From Larix kaempferi (Eukaryota; Streptophyta; Pinopsida; Pinales; Pinaceae), in the NCBI GenBank assembly GCA_027924585.1, contig BSBM01000076.1, forward strand, positions 4,726,501-4,790,500: 64,000 bases of DNA. The letters are read 5' to 3'. Positions 21,301 through 33,360 of this stretch are shown here, in pieces (the first letter of the stretch is position 1; every line of letters begins with the position of its first letter). Under the pieces are notes generated by a model. The model did no database searches. It worked only from the letters and a program-made list of their open reading frames with translations, and had not been told where the DNA came from. The position numbers and the translations under genes were made by a program.

Positions 21301-22300
21301 TCCAACTTAAGGGAGGGTGTGAACTAAATCTGGGCTTCCAAATTCTAACCCCATCATCATCTTACAAATTCAAGAAAACAAAATAGGTGTGTATATGCAT
21401 AATGCAAAGAAACATGACGGAAATAAACTCTACTACACATATCTATCATGCAATTTCCATCATAATTATAACAGGCATCAAAGTAAAACATCTCATAATT
21501 AAATACAAGAGAATACTTATCTTGAAATGAAGTTGTCCCAAACAATTGGATATGCAAGTGCAACGTTCCACCCAACCATAGGCCAGATGTGCTCAACAAT
21601 ATCTCAAAACAGTTTCCACCCCTGAGATGGGCATGATTTCCACAAGGAAAGGGAACCTACAAAATTTTGCATATCCAAATGAACATCACAACCCAGCCAA
21701 TCCATCCCATAGTTAGGTTTATCAAGCTGTCAAGATAGTAGAAAGGAAGGAATTTCCAAGCTAGTGAGCTCAACCATAGAGATATCAGTACCTCTACAAT
21801 ATTTAGCTAGCTTGGCACCCACAATATCTACATACCCAACACAAGGAAGTATCCCCTTCACTGCTTCAAATTACCTCACGCCATTGCTTCCTTCTAGTTC
21901 TCTTTAGGGTGTGCATAGAAAAGTAGCCAAAGCCCTATCATCTTCAGAGAGGTTACACCTTTCACTAGGTTTATCAAGCCATTTCCAAGTCCTTGTCTAC
22001 TCCCGATTGCTTACACACAAGTTCAAACCAAAACAAGGGATACATGTAACTCAATCCATAGCAATCTCTCCCCACACACATAACAAGGCACAAATGTTGG
22101 GCATGACAAAACATGCTTAACTGTGGGATTCACAAAACATGATTTCCATGAGTGTTTCAAATCGTGGGAACACCCGAAATGGATTTTGAAAGGGTAAAGC
22201 AACAGTTGGAAGCTACAATTCGAAATCCCAATAGATACACTAGCAACCGAGTAACAAAAATGGATCTCACAGACCCCCAACTCGATTTACCTTCTTCCCC
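21301..22300 (-). other. Degraded minus-strand retroelement sequence
   Basis: It lies between the RT fragment and an LTR-like segment. Short open stretches (21357-21599, 22023-22280) show no domain. It is likely internal sequence of one of the nested gypsy relics. Confidence 0.35.
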
Positions 22301-22943
22301 ACTATTCTACAACACCAAAAATGACTTTCCCTGCTAGAGAAGGAAGGAAAACGTAGTAAGAACGAGGAGAAAAATGCCCAGCAAACCAGAACTGCGTGAG
22401 AGAGAAAAAATCCCGGATGAATAATGGATTGGGATCAATTTCATGGGTCTTTTCTTTCCCAAAAAGGAAGAACATGATTTTCCCCAAAATGATGGCTTTC
22501 CCATGCACGAAATTGGATATCCATACTCTACATTTCCCAAAACAATAACTACTTGAACCACCTCTTGGAAGAAATAAATGATTGGGTGCAAAAGTCAATA
22601 TGGGTAGTTGATGGTTCATGGGTTCTCTCATTGACACTTGGCTTGACATTATTTGCTTCAAGGATTTGAATATTTCCCTGCCTATTCCTTGAAAAAATCA
22701 TGCCCCCGTACTCTTGTTTCCTTGCATAGCTATTTGTGGGTATTTTTATTAAAATACATTTACATCATATTTACAATTTCCATCGTGATAGGCTAGCATG
22801 CAATCCACATGCATCATTTATTGCCGATACAAGTAAAATAAATCGATGGTGGGGCCTTGGCCTTGAGCTCCTCACAATGATTTTCTAACGATATTACATC
22901 ATTTACATGTTTAATGCAATGGGGTCAAAATTAGGATGTTACA
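22301..22943 (-). mobile_element. Partial LTR, minus strand
   Basis: Read on the minus strand from 22943, the sequence opens TGTAACATCCTAATTTTGAC, a typical start of a plant gypsy LTR. It separates protease (23094-23333) from RT (20815-21300) of the surrounding relic, so it looks like an insertion. Its left boundary and target duplication were not found, so it may be a solo or truncated LTR. Confidence 0.5.
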
Positions 22944-23093
22944 AAGTGTCCCTTCTTTAGAGGTTTGGAGCCTAGACTTGTGTTTGGATTCGATGTTTCA
23001 GAAACTTTTTAGGTGGAAGGCCTTTCATAGTGATTTCACAAAAAACTTGGTGAATTGATAGGAAGCTCTCTTGGTGGTTCGTTGAATTGTTAC

Positions 23094-23333
23094 CTATGTA
23101 AAATGTCCATTGAATGCCCCCAACAAATCTACTCCCACAACATACACATGTAAAAAGTCATCCTTAAGGGTGTAATCCTCCACTGTCAATTCCAACTTGT
23201 GTACCACACCTTCACACTGAATACAGTTATTACTTGGGATGTTGATGGGGAAGTGTTCAAATGTATCAAAATGGAAGCCCAATTGATTCATTTGTTTCTT
23301 ATCAAGGATGCTCAAAGTATTGCTAGGATCCAC
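23094..23333 (-). pseudogene. Ty3/gypsy aspartic protease fragment
   Basis: The 79-residue minus-strand frame reads MDPSNTLSILDKKQMNQLGF, then IQCEGVVHKLELTVEDYTLK and DDFLHVYVVGVDLLGAF. It matches gypsy retropepsin: D(S/T)G.(S/T)..F....LGL, then a hydrophobic mid region, then the (D/G)xxLGxxWL end. The active-site triad is altered to DPS. Downstream is the 22943 LTR insertion; upstream is Gag. Confidence 0.65.
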
Positions 23334-23343
23334 TATAAATAAG

Positions 23344-23977
23344 AGCCTTTACTTTTTAATGTAGACATAACTTTAATGTATTGAGAATACATGAACTAAT
23401 CATTGCATCAAAGGAGAGCGAGGGTTCCTTTGTGTTTAATGGTGGAGTTGGTCTTGTGTATTAGAGTCATTATCTTGTTTCTCAAAAAGAGTATCCTTTT
23501 CATGTTCAAATTCAATGTCATATTGACATAGATATTCAACCATAAAAAGTTTTTTAGGGCTATAGACATGTCCCTTAAACTAGGGGTGAGGGCACATACG
23601 ATGGGGTTTGAGGTTGAGAGATTAGGTTTTGAGAAATGTAGATGGGTAGGATATTTAATGCATGAAATTTTAAATTTCCCCTCTTCATCATTCCTCCTAT
23701 CATATGCAAAACCCTTTTGACTTACAGTCAAGTAGCTTTCTCTTGATAGCTTTAACATGAATTTCTATTCTTCTAGCCACAATAGTGGCCTTTTCCAAAG
23801 AATTAAGTTCAAATGTTCTGACCTCAATTCAAATTCAATCGTTTTTCTCATAATTGAGATTTAGGTGTCATGTTCCATATCTATAGATATTTTGTCCTTT
23901 GACTGCAAGATTTGGAGCTTCTCAATGTATTATTCGATTGTCATGTCCTTTTATAACAAGGGGGCATGAGTTGAACA
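23344..23977 (-). pseudogene. Gypsy Gag C-terminal part, minus strand, split by LTR element
   Basis: Read across frameshifts the minus strand gives MTIExYIEKLQ, then a FELNSLEKATIVARRIE-type block, which is the plant gypsy Gag segment before the zinc knuckle (compare L..A..VARRIE). The frame is cut at 23977 by the 12-kb LTR element and resumes at 35961 with SKFVDAFYHISYYSWDEL-like sequence. A 116-residue open stretch (23408-23758) overlaps it in another frame. Confidence 0.55.
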
Positions 23978-23982
23978 TCGTA

Positions 23983-26579
23983 TGTAACGCCCCATATTTT
24001 GACAAGGCATGTTTACGAGTTAGACACCTTTCACTTTACTTGCTTATTCTCTGATGGGACTCAACTAGACCGAGTGAACTATGTTTTCGGCATAATAGAC
24101 ATGATGATATGTTGTTACTATGTTTATGATGATTACTATATTCATGCAGTTATTAAGTTATGATTATCATGAGATTCTTTTATTTCATAATGACAGTGTA
24201 TGTTTGATAATCGTCCTAGAGGAAATGTGATATATATATATGATGTGGTAAATATGCTGTGATCGATTTAATGATTTTATGTGATGAAATAAATGATGCT
24301 GACAATATGGATCAGACAATGATAGAATGTAAAATATATGGTGTTGTGCGTGGATGCCATCCTATGACGAAATTGATAGAACTGTTATATTCCATACATA
24401 CCTGTGATGAAATTGTGACGTGAAATAAAATGATGTTGATGATATGGATCAATTGGTGATCGAATGGAAATGCTTGTTATAAAAGGTGTATCTTGCGGAA
24501 TACTAACCTACAGGACACGAGGGCTATGGGATAGCCGGATACTTGATCTGATATACGGAGAGGAACCTATCCATGCAGTAAACCTTAGCAACCAAAATTG
24601 ATGAAACGATGACATGGACCGATAATCTCGAGAGCAGCAGAGTATGATTTCATAAGGGCGTAGGCCCAGTATGTTGAGAGGGATGGATGTGTTTCCCACC
24701 CTATGTTCCTATGATACCCGAGGTCGTGGGAGGGCCGTGCTGAGACACGCTTCCCATGTAATTGTGATGACGATGGTCGGATTCCTGCTAGGGGAGGATA
24801 GGTCCGTTGTTCAGCCGACGCTATCGCTCTCATGTTCTATGTGGTCAGGTCGATGAGTCCGACATCCACTGTTATACTAGCAGAGGAAGGATAGGGAGGA
24901 TGTGGACGTAGGTTAGGATGGGAGGATATGATAGTTAGTACTGTTGAGGGTTGGGTATCCATTGATTTTGAGTTAGTGGTAGTAGGTAGCTTCCCTTGTA
25001 CATGATTGATGGAACAAAGGTAATCATAAAAATAATGAAATGAAATCTTAAAGGTTAACTGATAAAGTAACCAATGATGTTTTAGTAATATTATGATGAA
25101 TGTATACTTGTTCAGTTTGCATAAAGTATTATTAGTATTAGTTAGCTGATATGCATAGGAAGTATGACGTATGTTTATAGTACATGTCCGTCTTGTGCAT
25201 ACGCTGGCCACGCATGCACATTATGCACATGCGCAATAATATTGGTTAACAACATACTTATCAAGATGTAACGATGTTATAAGTTATCATAGATAACTCA
25301 AATAAGTATTCAGTGAATGACTTAATCAGTAAAAGATCATCAAGTTTTAATGTGTAAAATAAGTTAATTAGTCTTGTATGTAACGTAGTGATGAACAGTT
25401 AAAATAAGTGTCATTAATCGCAAGTATCCTCAAGTGAATGTGACTTCAATATGAAGAATAACAGTTAAACATTAATACTAGAAGAGTGTACTATATAATT
25501 GTTGATCATGATTAAATAAACTATTAAGTATATTTCATTAATTATACCTAGAGGTACTATGTTGACACTTATCCATTAAACAAATAAATATTTTAATTAC
25601 TATTCACAATTAAATTAATTACTATTATTATTAATTATTATTGTTATTATTATTACATTATTATTTAATTAATAATAATAATGATAATAATCCTTTCTAT
25701 AGAGCATAGTGGATTGAATAAATTATTAAATAAATGATTCATTCAATTAATTAACGGATCCATTCCAAGTAAATAAAAGGGGTTTGTTAAATAAATTATT
25801 TAACAACTCCACTACTCGAGAGAAACTTGGGTGATTTAAAAATAATATATATTCCACCTTTTTACCTTAAAAAGGGGATGCATTAATGATTTGTACTTCC
25901 AAAGACCACGACAGCTAGGGCGGTGGAGTGATAAGGAAGTTTGACTTTATGAAGGAGGTGGATTCCTATAAAGAGGGGATTTAACAAAGTAGTAAGGGGG
26001 TTATTGTGGGAGAACTGTGAGAATTTTTTTGTGAAAAAGGAGGAATGCCGAGGAGGGGGTTAACTCGAAGCTTTGAGGAGGTGGGAAACTCAAAAGAAAA
26101 GACTGAGGAGGGGGTTAACTCAGCAAATATTACCATTGAGCTATGGAAAGGTACTGAGGAAGGTTGCTGTCGGGATTATCGGTCTGTGGGCTGGGGGGCT
26201 AGGAAATCCGTTGATTTCCTAGGGTCAGCAAGATAATAGCTGATCGGCAGGGTGGACACATCATTTTGGGTTGCTAAGGTAACCTACAGAACCCACTACA
26301 GGAATCTTCTTACCTTGCTGCAAATCTACGGGTTCCAGGTATTTTACTGAACCAGCTTATGTAACAGGTATTTTCTTTTAATCCCAAATTACATATGTTA
26401 AAAGAACAGGGTTAACATGAAAAGTCTTAAGCTTATGTTTATTTAATTTTCACAGACTTAGGAACATTTAGAACCCTGAAACATAGACGGTCAATTCTTT
26501 TCATTAGAAAGCAAAGGAGAAAAACTTGGTATTTACATGAAAAGCGAACGGAGACCCAGTGCCTAGCAAGGGCACTACA
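23983..26579 (+). repeat. 5' LTR (2597 bp)
   Basis: It starts TGTAACGCCCCATATTTTG and ends GGGCACTACA. It contains an ATT/TAA-rich low-complexity stretch (about 25600-25690) and, near its 3' end, a duplicated GAGGAGGGGGTTAACTC phrase (about 26051 and 26106). The open stretches inside it (24508-24699, 24671-24856, 26045-26236) recur in the other LTR and are not protein-like. Confidence 0.9.
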
Positions 26580-26582
26580 TTT

Positions 26583-26595
26583 TGGTATCAGAGCC
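26583..26595 (+). promoter_or_regulatory. Primer-binding site (tRNA-iMet type)
   Basis: TGGTATCAGAGCC lies three bases after the 5' LTR end. It is complementary to the 3' end of initiator tRNA-Met, the primer used by most plant gypsy elements. Confidence 0.9.
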
Positions 26596-27690
26596 GAGGC
26601 TCAAACACTGAGACCTTAGGGCCTAACTACACGTGGAATTGTAGTGAAATTACTAGAAAATAATAATACAAATATGACGGTTGCAAAAAAAAAAAAAAGA
26701 GATAACTTGAAGAGCCTTTTCATGCATTTATAAAGCCTAATAGAAACAGAATTTGAACGATATATATATATATATAACTGCTTATGAAACTTGTGAATAT
26801 ATAACTGTTTAACATTTGGAAGAGAGCCACATTCATAGGCGAATGCCGAGACCTCCTTTCGACAGAGCTTCATGGCTTAAAGATTCATTATAAAAAGGAA
26901 ATAAAACAATAATCATATTTAGGGCTCAGCCTAGACTTCATTAAACAAATCCTTGATTAAGGAGAAATAACACCCTATGAGCCCTGTGGCAGTATACCAC
27001 ATTAGGGTTTCTGGAAGTCGCACCAAACCTGTTTATATTATTTACTGAATAGAAGAAAAAAATCTTAAAGCAGTACAATGACCAGAGTATTAAGTTCATA
27101 AATTGTACGCAACAATATTGCTATAAATAAAATCAACAAGACAATGAATATGATATTCTATAACAGTATCGAAGAACTAACTATAACAAATAATGATACT
27201 CTATAACAATATTGGGGAAACTATCTGTAAAATCAAATTTATATTTATTTTATGGTAAGCATTTCGAAAGAGCAAATATTTCCTATTACACATTGTTATG
27301 ATAATTAAAATACGTTACTAAATTTAATTAAAATTTCATATTGAAATCGCAAGAATGAGGAATACAATAGCATCCCTTGAAACGTAAACACCATTTACCA
27401 AATTGTTACAAACTGATTTATTATAATTAGTTAAGTTAAATTAACAATAAGTGAACCATGTCTGATACAATCCACCAGCCTAAAATAGAAACATAAAACT
27501 GCACAGAAATTGGAATGTTGCAGAAATAAACCTTCCAATATAAGAAATCAAATAAAACCGCAATTCATAATTACAGTCGACAAACAGTACATTCATCTCT
27601 CTATAGAAAGAAAAATCCTTAAAAAAAAAAAAAAATTAAATGCTAAGAGCCCTAAAAGCTCACTTCCGTATCTGCCCTCAATGGCTGTAG
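26596..27690. other. Internal non-coding region of LTR element
   Basis: AT-rich leader with an A run at 26687-26698 and a TA run near 26760-26776. No coding sequence is recognised; the frame at 26616-26873 on the minus strand reads through the TA run and is not protein-like. Confidence 0.55.
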
Positions 27691-27717
27691 CTTAAAATGC
27701 CCCAGCGCCTATTGGTC

Positions 27718-28172
27718 TACCTCGCATATGGGTGGTGTCGACCATTAGTAATACCTCCATAAGCTCCCCTCCCACTCCCTTAAGCACCGCCACTGCCATA
27801 AGGAGCACCAACACGTGAGTCAAAACTACCACTATAACCACCATCACCGTAGGCACCGTAAGCATCACCACTAACTCCATTGATGTGCGGAGGACCTTCT
27901 CCTGTGAGCAGACAGCTGATACGACCGTGGCGGTGGCCGAGTGGACTCCATAAGCATCACCACCAGCTTCGCCTCCATAGCCACCAATCATCCCACTACC
28001 GTAGCCACCAAAGCCTTCACCATAAGATGAAAGACGACTTCCATAGCCACAAGAAGCATCTTCTTCATAGCCTCTTAAAACTGTCGCCTCCATAACCTCC
28101 GTAGCCCTACCATATTCAGAACCTCCTGCTGACCCATATGGGTTGCTGCCGTAACCTGCTGGCCGCATAAAC
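27718..28172 (-). pseudogene. Captured last exon of a Gly/Tyr-rich RNA-binding protein
   Basis: Opposite to the element's strand lies an exon-like block. A TTTAG acceptor precedes MRPAGYGSNPYGSAGGSEYG, then repeated GYG units (SSYGEGFGGYGSGMIGGYGG) and DAYGAYGDGGYSGSFDSRVG. It closes with GRHHPYAR and a stop at 27718-27720. A Gly/Tyr tail ending HPY(G/A)R is typical of plant hnRNP A/B-like RNA-binding proteins, which shuttle between nucleus and cytoplasm. One internal frameshift (near 27900) and one stop (near 27780) break it. The RNA-recognition motifs are absent. Parent-gene identity is an inference from composition. Confidence 0.6.
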
Positions 28173-28853
28173 TAAACGTTAAAAAAATTTTATTTCGAAT
28201 AAGAGAATAGGAAAAGGTGAAACCCTAGCGCAGCTCCAGAACGGAACACAGTAAAATTTATTGGGCTAAGCCCTAGATCTGAACACCATGAGCTCGTCGT
28301 TTGAACAGCAAAGGATACTGGGCACAGCCCAAGCTCATCGCCGAGAGTCCGTCCAAATGAAGTGCAAGCAACCAGCTTCCAGGTCGAAAGGGGAACCACC
28401 ATGCGCACCATCAAAATTCAAGCGCCAAGCTCAATAACATTACTTCCTTTCGTTCCCAGCCCGAGCTTAATACCAGGAGCCACCTGCCAGGTCGAGCAGG
28501 GACCATCAAGCCCGCTGCTAGTGCTAGGAACCAAGCTCGCTCTCGAGCATACCGTCAATGCCTAATAAAACCCCATTTTCTTCCATATATAGGGAGTAGG
28601 TTTGATGCCACGTAAGGCGGTTTCCGCGCTGCCCCTGGAGCGGTTTTCCATACCGCCTTTTCATATGCAGACGAGTAGAAAGTTGACACATGTGGTGGTG
28701 GTATTCTTACCGCGACCGCCTCTTCCGTTAACTCTCGAGCAAGTTGATGGCGCGGGGTTCACATGAGCCGTTGATTTCCTCTCCCATCGATCTCCATAGA
28801 GCCATGTCATTCATTCAAGGGGGCCCATTGCAAAAAGGCATACATCTGCCCAG
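28173..28853 (-). other. GC-rich cargo with minus-strand TATA box
   Basis: This is markedly more GC-rich than the rest of the element. A TATATA box on the minus strand at about 28585-28593 lies some 400 bp upstream of the Gly/Tyr exon. The region between could be 5' leader plus intron of the captured gene, since a pyrimidine-rich tract precedes the acceptor at about 28173. Open stretches (28190-28414, 28362-28565) show no domain. Confidence 0.4.
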
Positions 28854-29123
28854 CACCGAGGGTTCACTATGTAGCCTAGAACCAAGCCAACGGGGTCCCA
28901 CATAGACTCCACAATCCGAGCACCATGGACGAGAGCTCCCCTCTCTTTTGGAGCGACCATTGCTGTGCGCAAAAAGGTAATGCGCACAGCACTGAGGGCT
29001 TGTGAAGTGACCAAGAGCCGAGCCAAGGGGCTCCACATTTGCCTCCACACTCTGAGCGCCAAGGACGAGAGCTTCCCTCTCCTTGTGGTGCTCCGCATAA
29101 TATGACCACTGCGCGTATGCCTA
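28854..29123. repeat. GC-rich 135-bp tandem duplication
   Basis: The unit beginning GCACCGAGGG at 28854 recurs as GCACTGAGGG at about 28989. Both contain a CCAAGCCAACGGGG/CCGAGCCAAGGGGC phrase and a GGACGAGAGCT(C/T)CC phrase. All three minus-strand frames stay partly open across it because of base composition, and I do not call a protein. Confidence 0.65.
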
Positions 29124-32100
29124 ACCACTGCCCCATACATCATTCAACTTCACCAACTATCTGAATTCGATGTGTTTCGGCCGTTGAGGGGGAGAATTTA
29201 AAATTTGTGTGTTGATTCTGTCTCCATCCAAAGAAAAGCACAAGAACCCGACATCCATTGTACACATCCAATTAAATCTGGTAACTAGCAGTAGGGTTGG
29301 AATTTCATTTCATCGCTGCTCTTCAAATTTTATTTTTTTTTCTCATTTGAATTTTTATTTTACCTGTCACACAACATTATGGTGAAAAAAAAAAATAACC
29401 CTTCGACAATCAAGTTTTATAAATTTTTTTTCTATTATTAACAATGTTTTTATCGAAGAGTTTAACTTCCAATTAAAAGAGATGATATGATGTTCTTATT
29501 AAAGATAACAATAAACTCATTTAGGCTGTTTGGGGTTGATCACGTACTCTAAAAAAAAAAAAAATTGAGACCCTCGCATGTTGTCGGATGGAACAAAACA
29601 ACCTACTAATAGTGACACAAATAGTGCGAGCATTATGCATCTGAGGTAAGTTGCCTATGTATTATTGGCGATACATTGTGATTAAAATATTTGACATAAT
29701 AACTGGAATATAAAAAAAAGGGGGGGTTTCATATGATAAAAAAAACTATTTTTGAGCATGTTTATTTGTGGTATTATGGATCGTGATAATAAACATATGA
29801 TTAGTACATTTGATATCTTGGCCAAAATATAAATCCAATGAAACCTAGGTCATGCATATAACCAAGTACCAATACCAATAGGGATCCGCACGCACCGTCC
29901 GAGCCTCAAGCTCGTGCAAGACAGCTCCCTCCAATAAAATAAAATAAAAAAAAAAAAACTATATTGTATTTGACCAAAAATATCGTTAACTAATTGCTAA
30001 TTTCATCAAAGAAGAGCATTAATTGGATTGCATGACACTTGTGTCTCCACCATCGTATCCTATTAGAACTATAAATAGGCTTGTAGACTTCATTTAATAA
30101 GAGGTAGATTCAAATATAGGAATAACTAATTTATTCAATAAGTATGAATTAAAATATATCAATAGAATTATATATTTCAATTAATGAGTATGATTTGAGA
30201 TAGAGGAGTAGATTTTATGAGTATGAAATGGATTGTAGGAATAGATTTATGTGTTTTATTTAATAGGTACGAATTGAAACATATAAATAGAATACATATT
30301 TTAAAATTTATAAGTTTGATTGAGATAGATGAGCATTCACCATGTCTATTTAATAAATATAAAATTGAAGTAAAGGAGTGGATGTATATTTTTTTTATCC
30401 AATGGATGCGGACATAAATATGCGAGTAAGTTTATAAAAAAAAAAAGAAGAAGAGAAAAAAAAAGGGGGATAATGATATATTGTGATTTGATACATCCTT
30501 AAGATAAATGACATTAACATTAAAAGTTATACATATACATGTAAGTTTGGTAATTCTTGATACGTAAACGTATAGAGCATCTTATAGATTTATAAAAGAT
30601 CGTATTCTATTATATTAAGGACATTAGATGACATAAAATTTATTGATAGGATATAAGTGTTTGACATTCAATAAAATTTGAAAAAAAAAATATATATATA
30701 TATATAAGTAAATATGTTTCCAAATAATGAAAATGTGTGTATGTAGAATGCAGGCAAGTAAAGCATAAAGACCAACACATTTTATGAATCATATTTCATG
30801 AATTTTATAATATAGTTAGATTCATATGAATTTATTATTTTATGTTTAATATAATATTTTTAAATATTACAAATAATTATTGAGCAATCTCTAAGTGAAA
30901 TTTTAAAAAGTAAAATAATTTTTTTTATCTATTATTACAGAAGAATAATATTTAAATATAGATTTACAACATCAATATGGTCTAATAATAAGTAATGAGA
31001 CGATGCAAGTTCACCTGAATATAGTTCAATAATAAGTAATGAGGTGATCGAATATTAATGGGTGGGGGGGGGGACAAAAATATTTACAATGACTAAATAA
31101 ATATAACAATATAATAAATTATTATTTAGATATTTTATTAACATATTTATTTTATCAACAAACAAAAAAAACACTTAATCTGAAAACAAGGAACCGCTAA
31201 AAAGAGCATGTCAAGCTAAATGCTAAGACGCTAATTTCACTACATGACAAAATCATTAATGAAAACGACCATAGATTTCAATACGTTGATCCTAATAAAC
31301 TGTTCCTTGCACATAGGTATAAATATAGGCAGTAAGGGTTTTCCTCGTGATGTAAAATGACGGGATGGAAATAAATTGTAGGATATAAGGATATGTATCC
31401 CTTTTGAATCACATTACGGAAACACCATGTACGTAAACCAGGAGATTGCACATAAAGCTTATTAAAAGACTATTTTATTAAGGGGAAACATGGCTTAGAC
31501 TAATTAAGCTAAATATTGGTGTAATGGTGCGAAAAGCTTTCAAGAAAAAAAAATATATATTTCGTATTAATCATACCTAATATAATGATGATCTCGAATA
31601 ATAATATAAGAGTCATAAGAATCTCAACACAGTCCTCAACTTAACTCAATTAAAGCGGTTGTTATGAAGTTCTAATATGATTGAACATATTACGTAATGA
31701 TGTTACGATACTTTTGTTATTATTTATTACCGATAAGTGAAATGGCAAGGTGATATACCTTAAAGATTGTAAGGAATGAAGAAGTGTTCTCATTCTATTA
31801 GTTAAATATGATGGTGGATTCCACTTATGTTTAATAATGCGTCGAATTGTTGAATAAATATACATTTGTGTTCAAATATTAAGGGGTGATGGTCACCACT
31901 ATCAGTGACTACGATAATTGTGTTGCTTCCTATTATGCACAGGATCTACAGGTTATACATTTATACATAAGGGGAGGATCATCACTAGAAACAAGAGATG
32001 TATTAACCAAATCTATTAAGGTAGTAAAATGGAGTAAGGACATGGTAGGAATCTAACAAAATGGGAGGTAATTGAAAGTCAATGACACTTGACCAATAGT

Positions 32101-33346
32101 CTAACAACCGTTATAAATCAAGTACTTGGAATTTGTAATAAAACTATGTTTTAGAGGAAATAGTGCATTTCCAATTATGAGAAATGATGAAATTAATTAT
32201 TGATGAGAGTGGGTATCTTTACAAAACTGGCGAGAAAGGGGGTAAGGTTATATGTGTATCTCATGTCTAGTGATAATGTGTAGTTGTATGAGGCACCCCA
32301 AATAGAGGTGGTAGGTCAATATTTAAGGTATGTGTGAATGGATTCCCCAATTGGAAAATTTCATTAGTATCAAGATACGGAAGATATCTATGTATTAAAA
32401 TCAGCACTGTAACATTTCTATGTGTAATGTGCAATTAATCATGTTTCAATGTAGTAAGTGGAAAGAGGTTGAAGTAACTAGGTATGTGCGAGAAAGGGGT
32501 AAGGGTTATATGCCGCTAGTCTTGCTTAGGTTAAATTGTCATGATGGGGGAAATATTATTGAGAAACCACTAGGATTTAATAATTACAAAATGAACGAGC
32601 AGTAAATTATAAAAGTAGGTAAATTATTGAGGGACTAATGAAGTTACCGTGAATGAATGTGCACCTCAATGAATAAATTTACGTTGTTTAAAACCCTAAC
32701 AGATACTATCAACGAACTTAAGCATTCTGGTAAGATATAGTTACTGAGAACATTCTAATAAATGATACTTCCCCTAATTTAATATTTGTTACAATACTTA
32801 TGGTTATCAAGGATGCAGATGGCTTATTAACACTAAAGTAATAAGAATGTTTGACCTTAGGATGAAATGACAGGGATCTTCATCCCCTAGGAGAGGTATG
32901 CAAATCTTAAAGACCCTTGTAGTCACTTGTTGAATAATTAAAGATTATGAACTCTCAGCTCTCCTTTTTAAACAAAAAAAATCGTTGATTATTTTATGCT
33001 AGTTGGATCAATATAATCTTTTGTGATGAGTAAACCTCTCTAGATGTTATAACTTGAAGAATGTTACTAAATGGTAAAAGTAGGATACTAAGGTGGATAG
33101 CACTTGATTATAACCTTAGGGATTCTGTAGATTCAATAGAAGTATTAATCTAAATGTTCCTTTAATCATTAAAATACACATCAGGGGATAAAAGAAGCAA
33201 AGCCATAGTATAATACCAACATATCCGGTCAAGTCAAAGCTAGTAGGACAATTATGGCCAACACCTGCTACTTGCAAGAATGAAGAGGTTAGGCATCAAG
33301 ATTTTCCCTGCATTATTATGACCATAACTTCGGGACGAAGTTTCCT
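29124..33346. other. Internal non-coding region of LTR element
   Basis: About 4.2 kb of AT-rich sequence with numerous A runs (29385, 29550, 29948, 30438, 30460) and TA repeats (30690-30706). There is a ten-base G run near 31064-31073. No retroviral protein motif was found on either strand. The short open stretches at 30217-30417, 31662-31865 and 32420-32605 are not protein-like. Confidence 0.6.
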
Positions 33347-33358
33347 GAAGGGTGGGTG
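33347..33358 (+). promoter_or_regulatory. Polypurine tract
   Basis: GAAGGGTGGGTG lies two bases before the 3' LTR, downstream of a GGGACGAAGTTTCC phrase common near the 3' end of plant chromoviruses. It would prime plus-strand DNA synthesis. Confidence 0.75.
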
Positions 33359-33360
33359 TA

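Noticed and set aside
24508-25211. Open frames inside the 5' LTR (and equivalents at 33881-34232 in the 3' LTR)
   Set aside because: They lie within LTR sequence, lack domains, and substitutions between the LTRs show no codon pattern.
28811-29143. Three overlapping minus-strand frames of 77-110 residues
   Set aside because: They are open because of GC-rich composition and a 135-bp duplication; no frame shows domain-like sequence.
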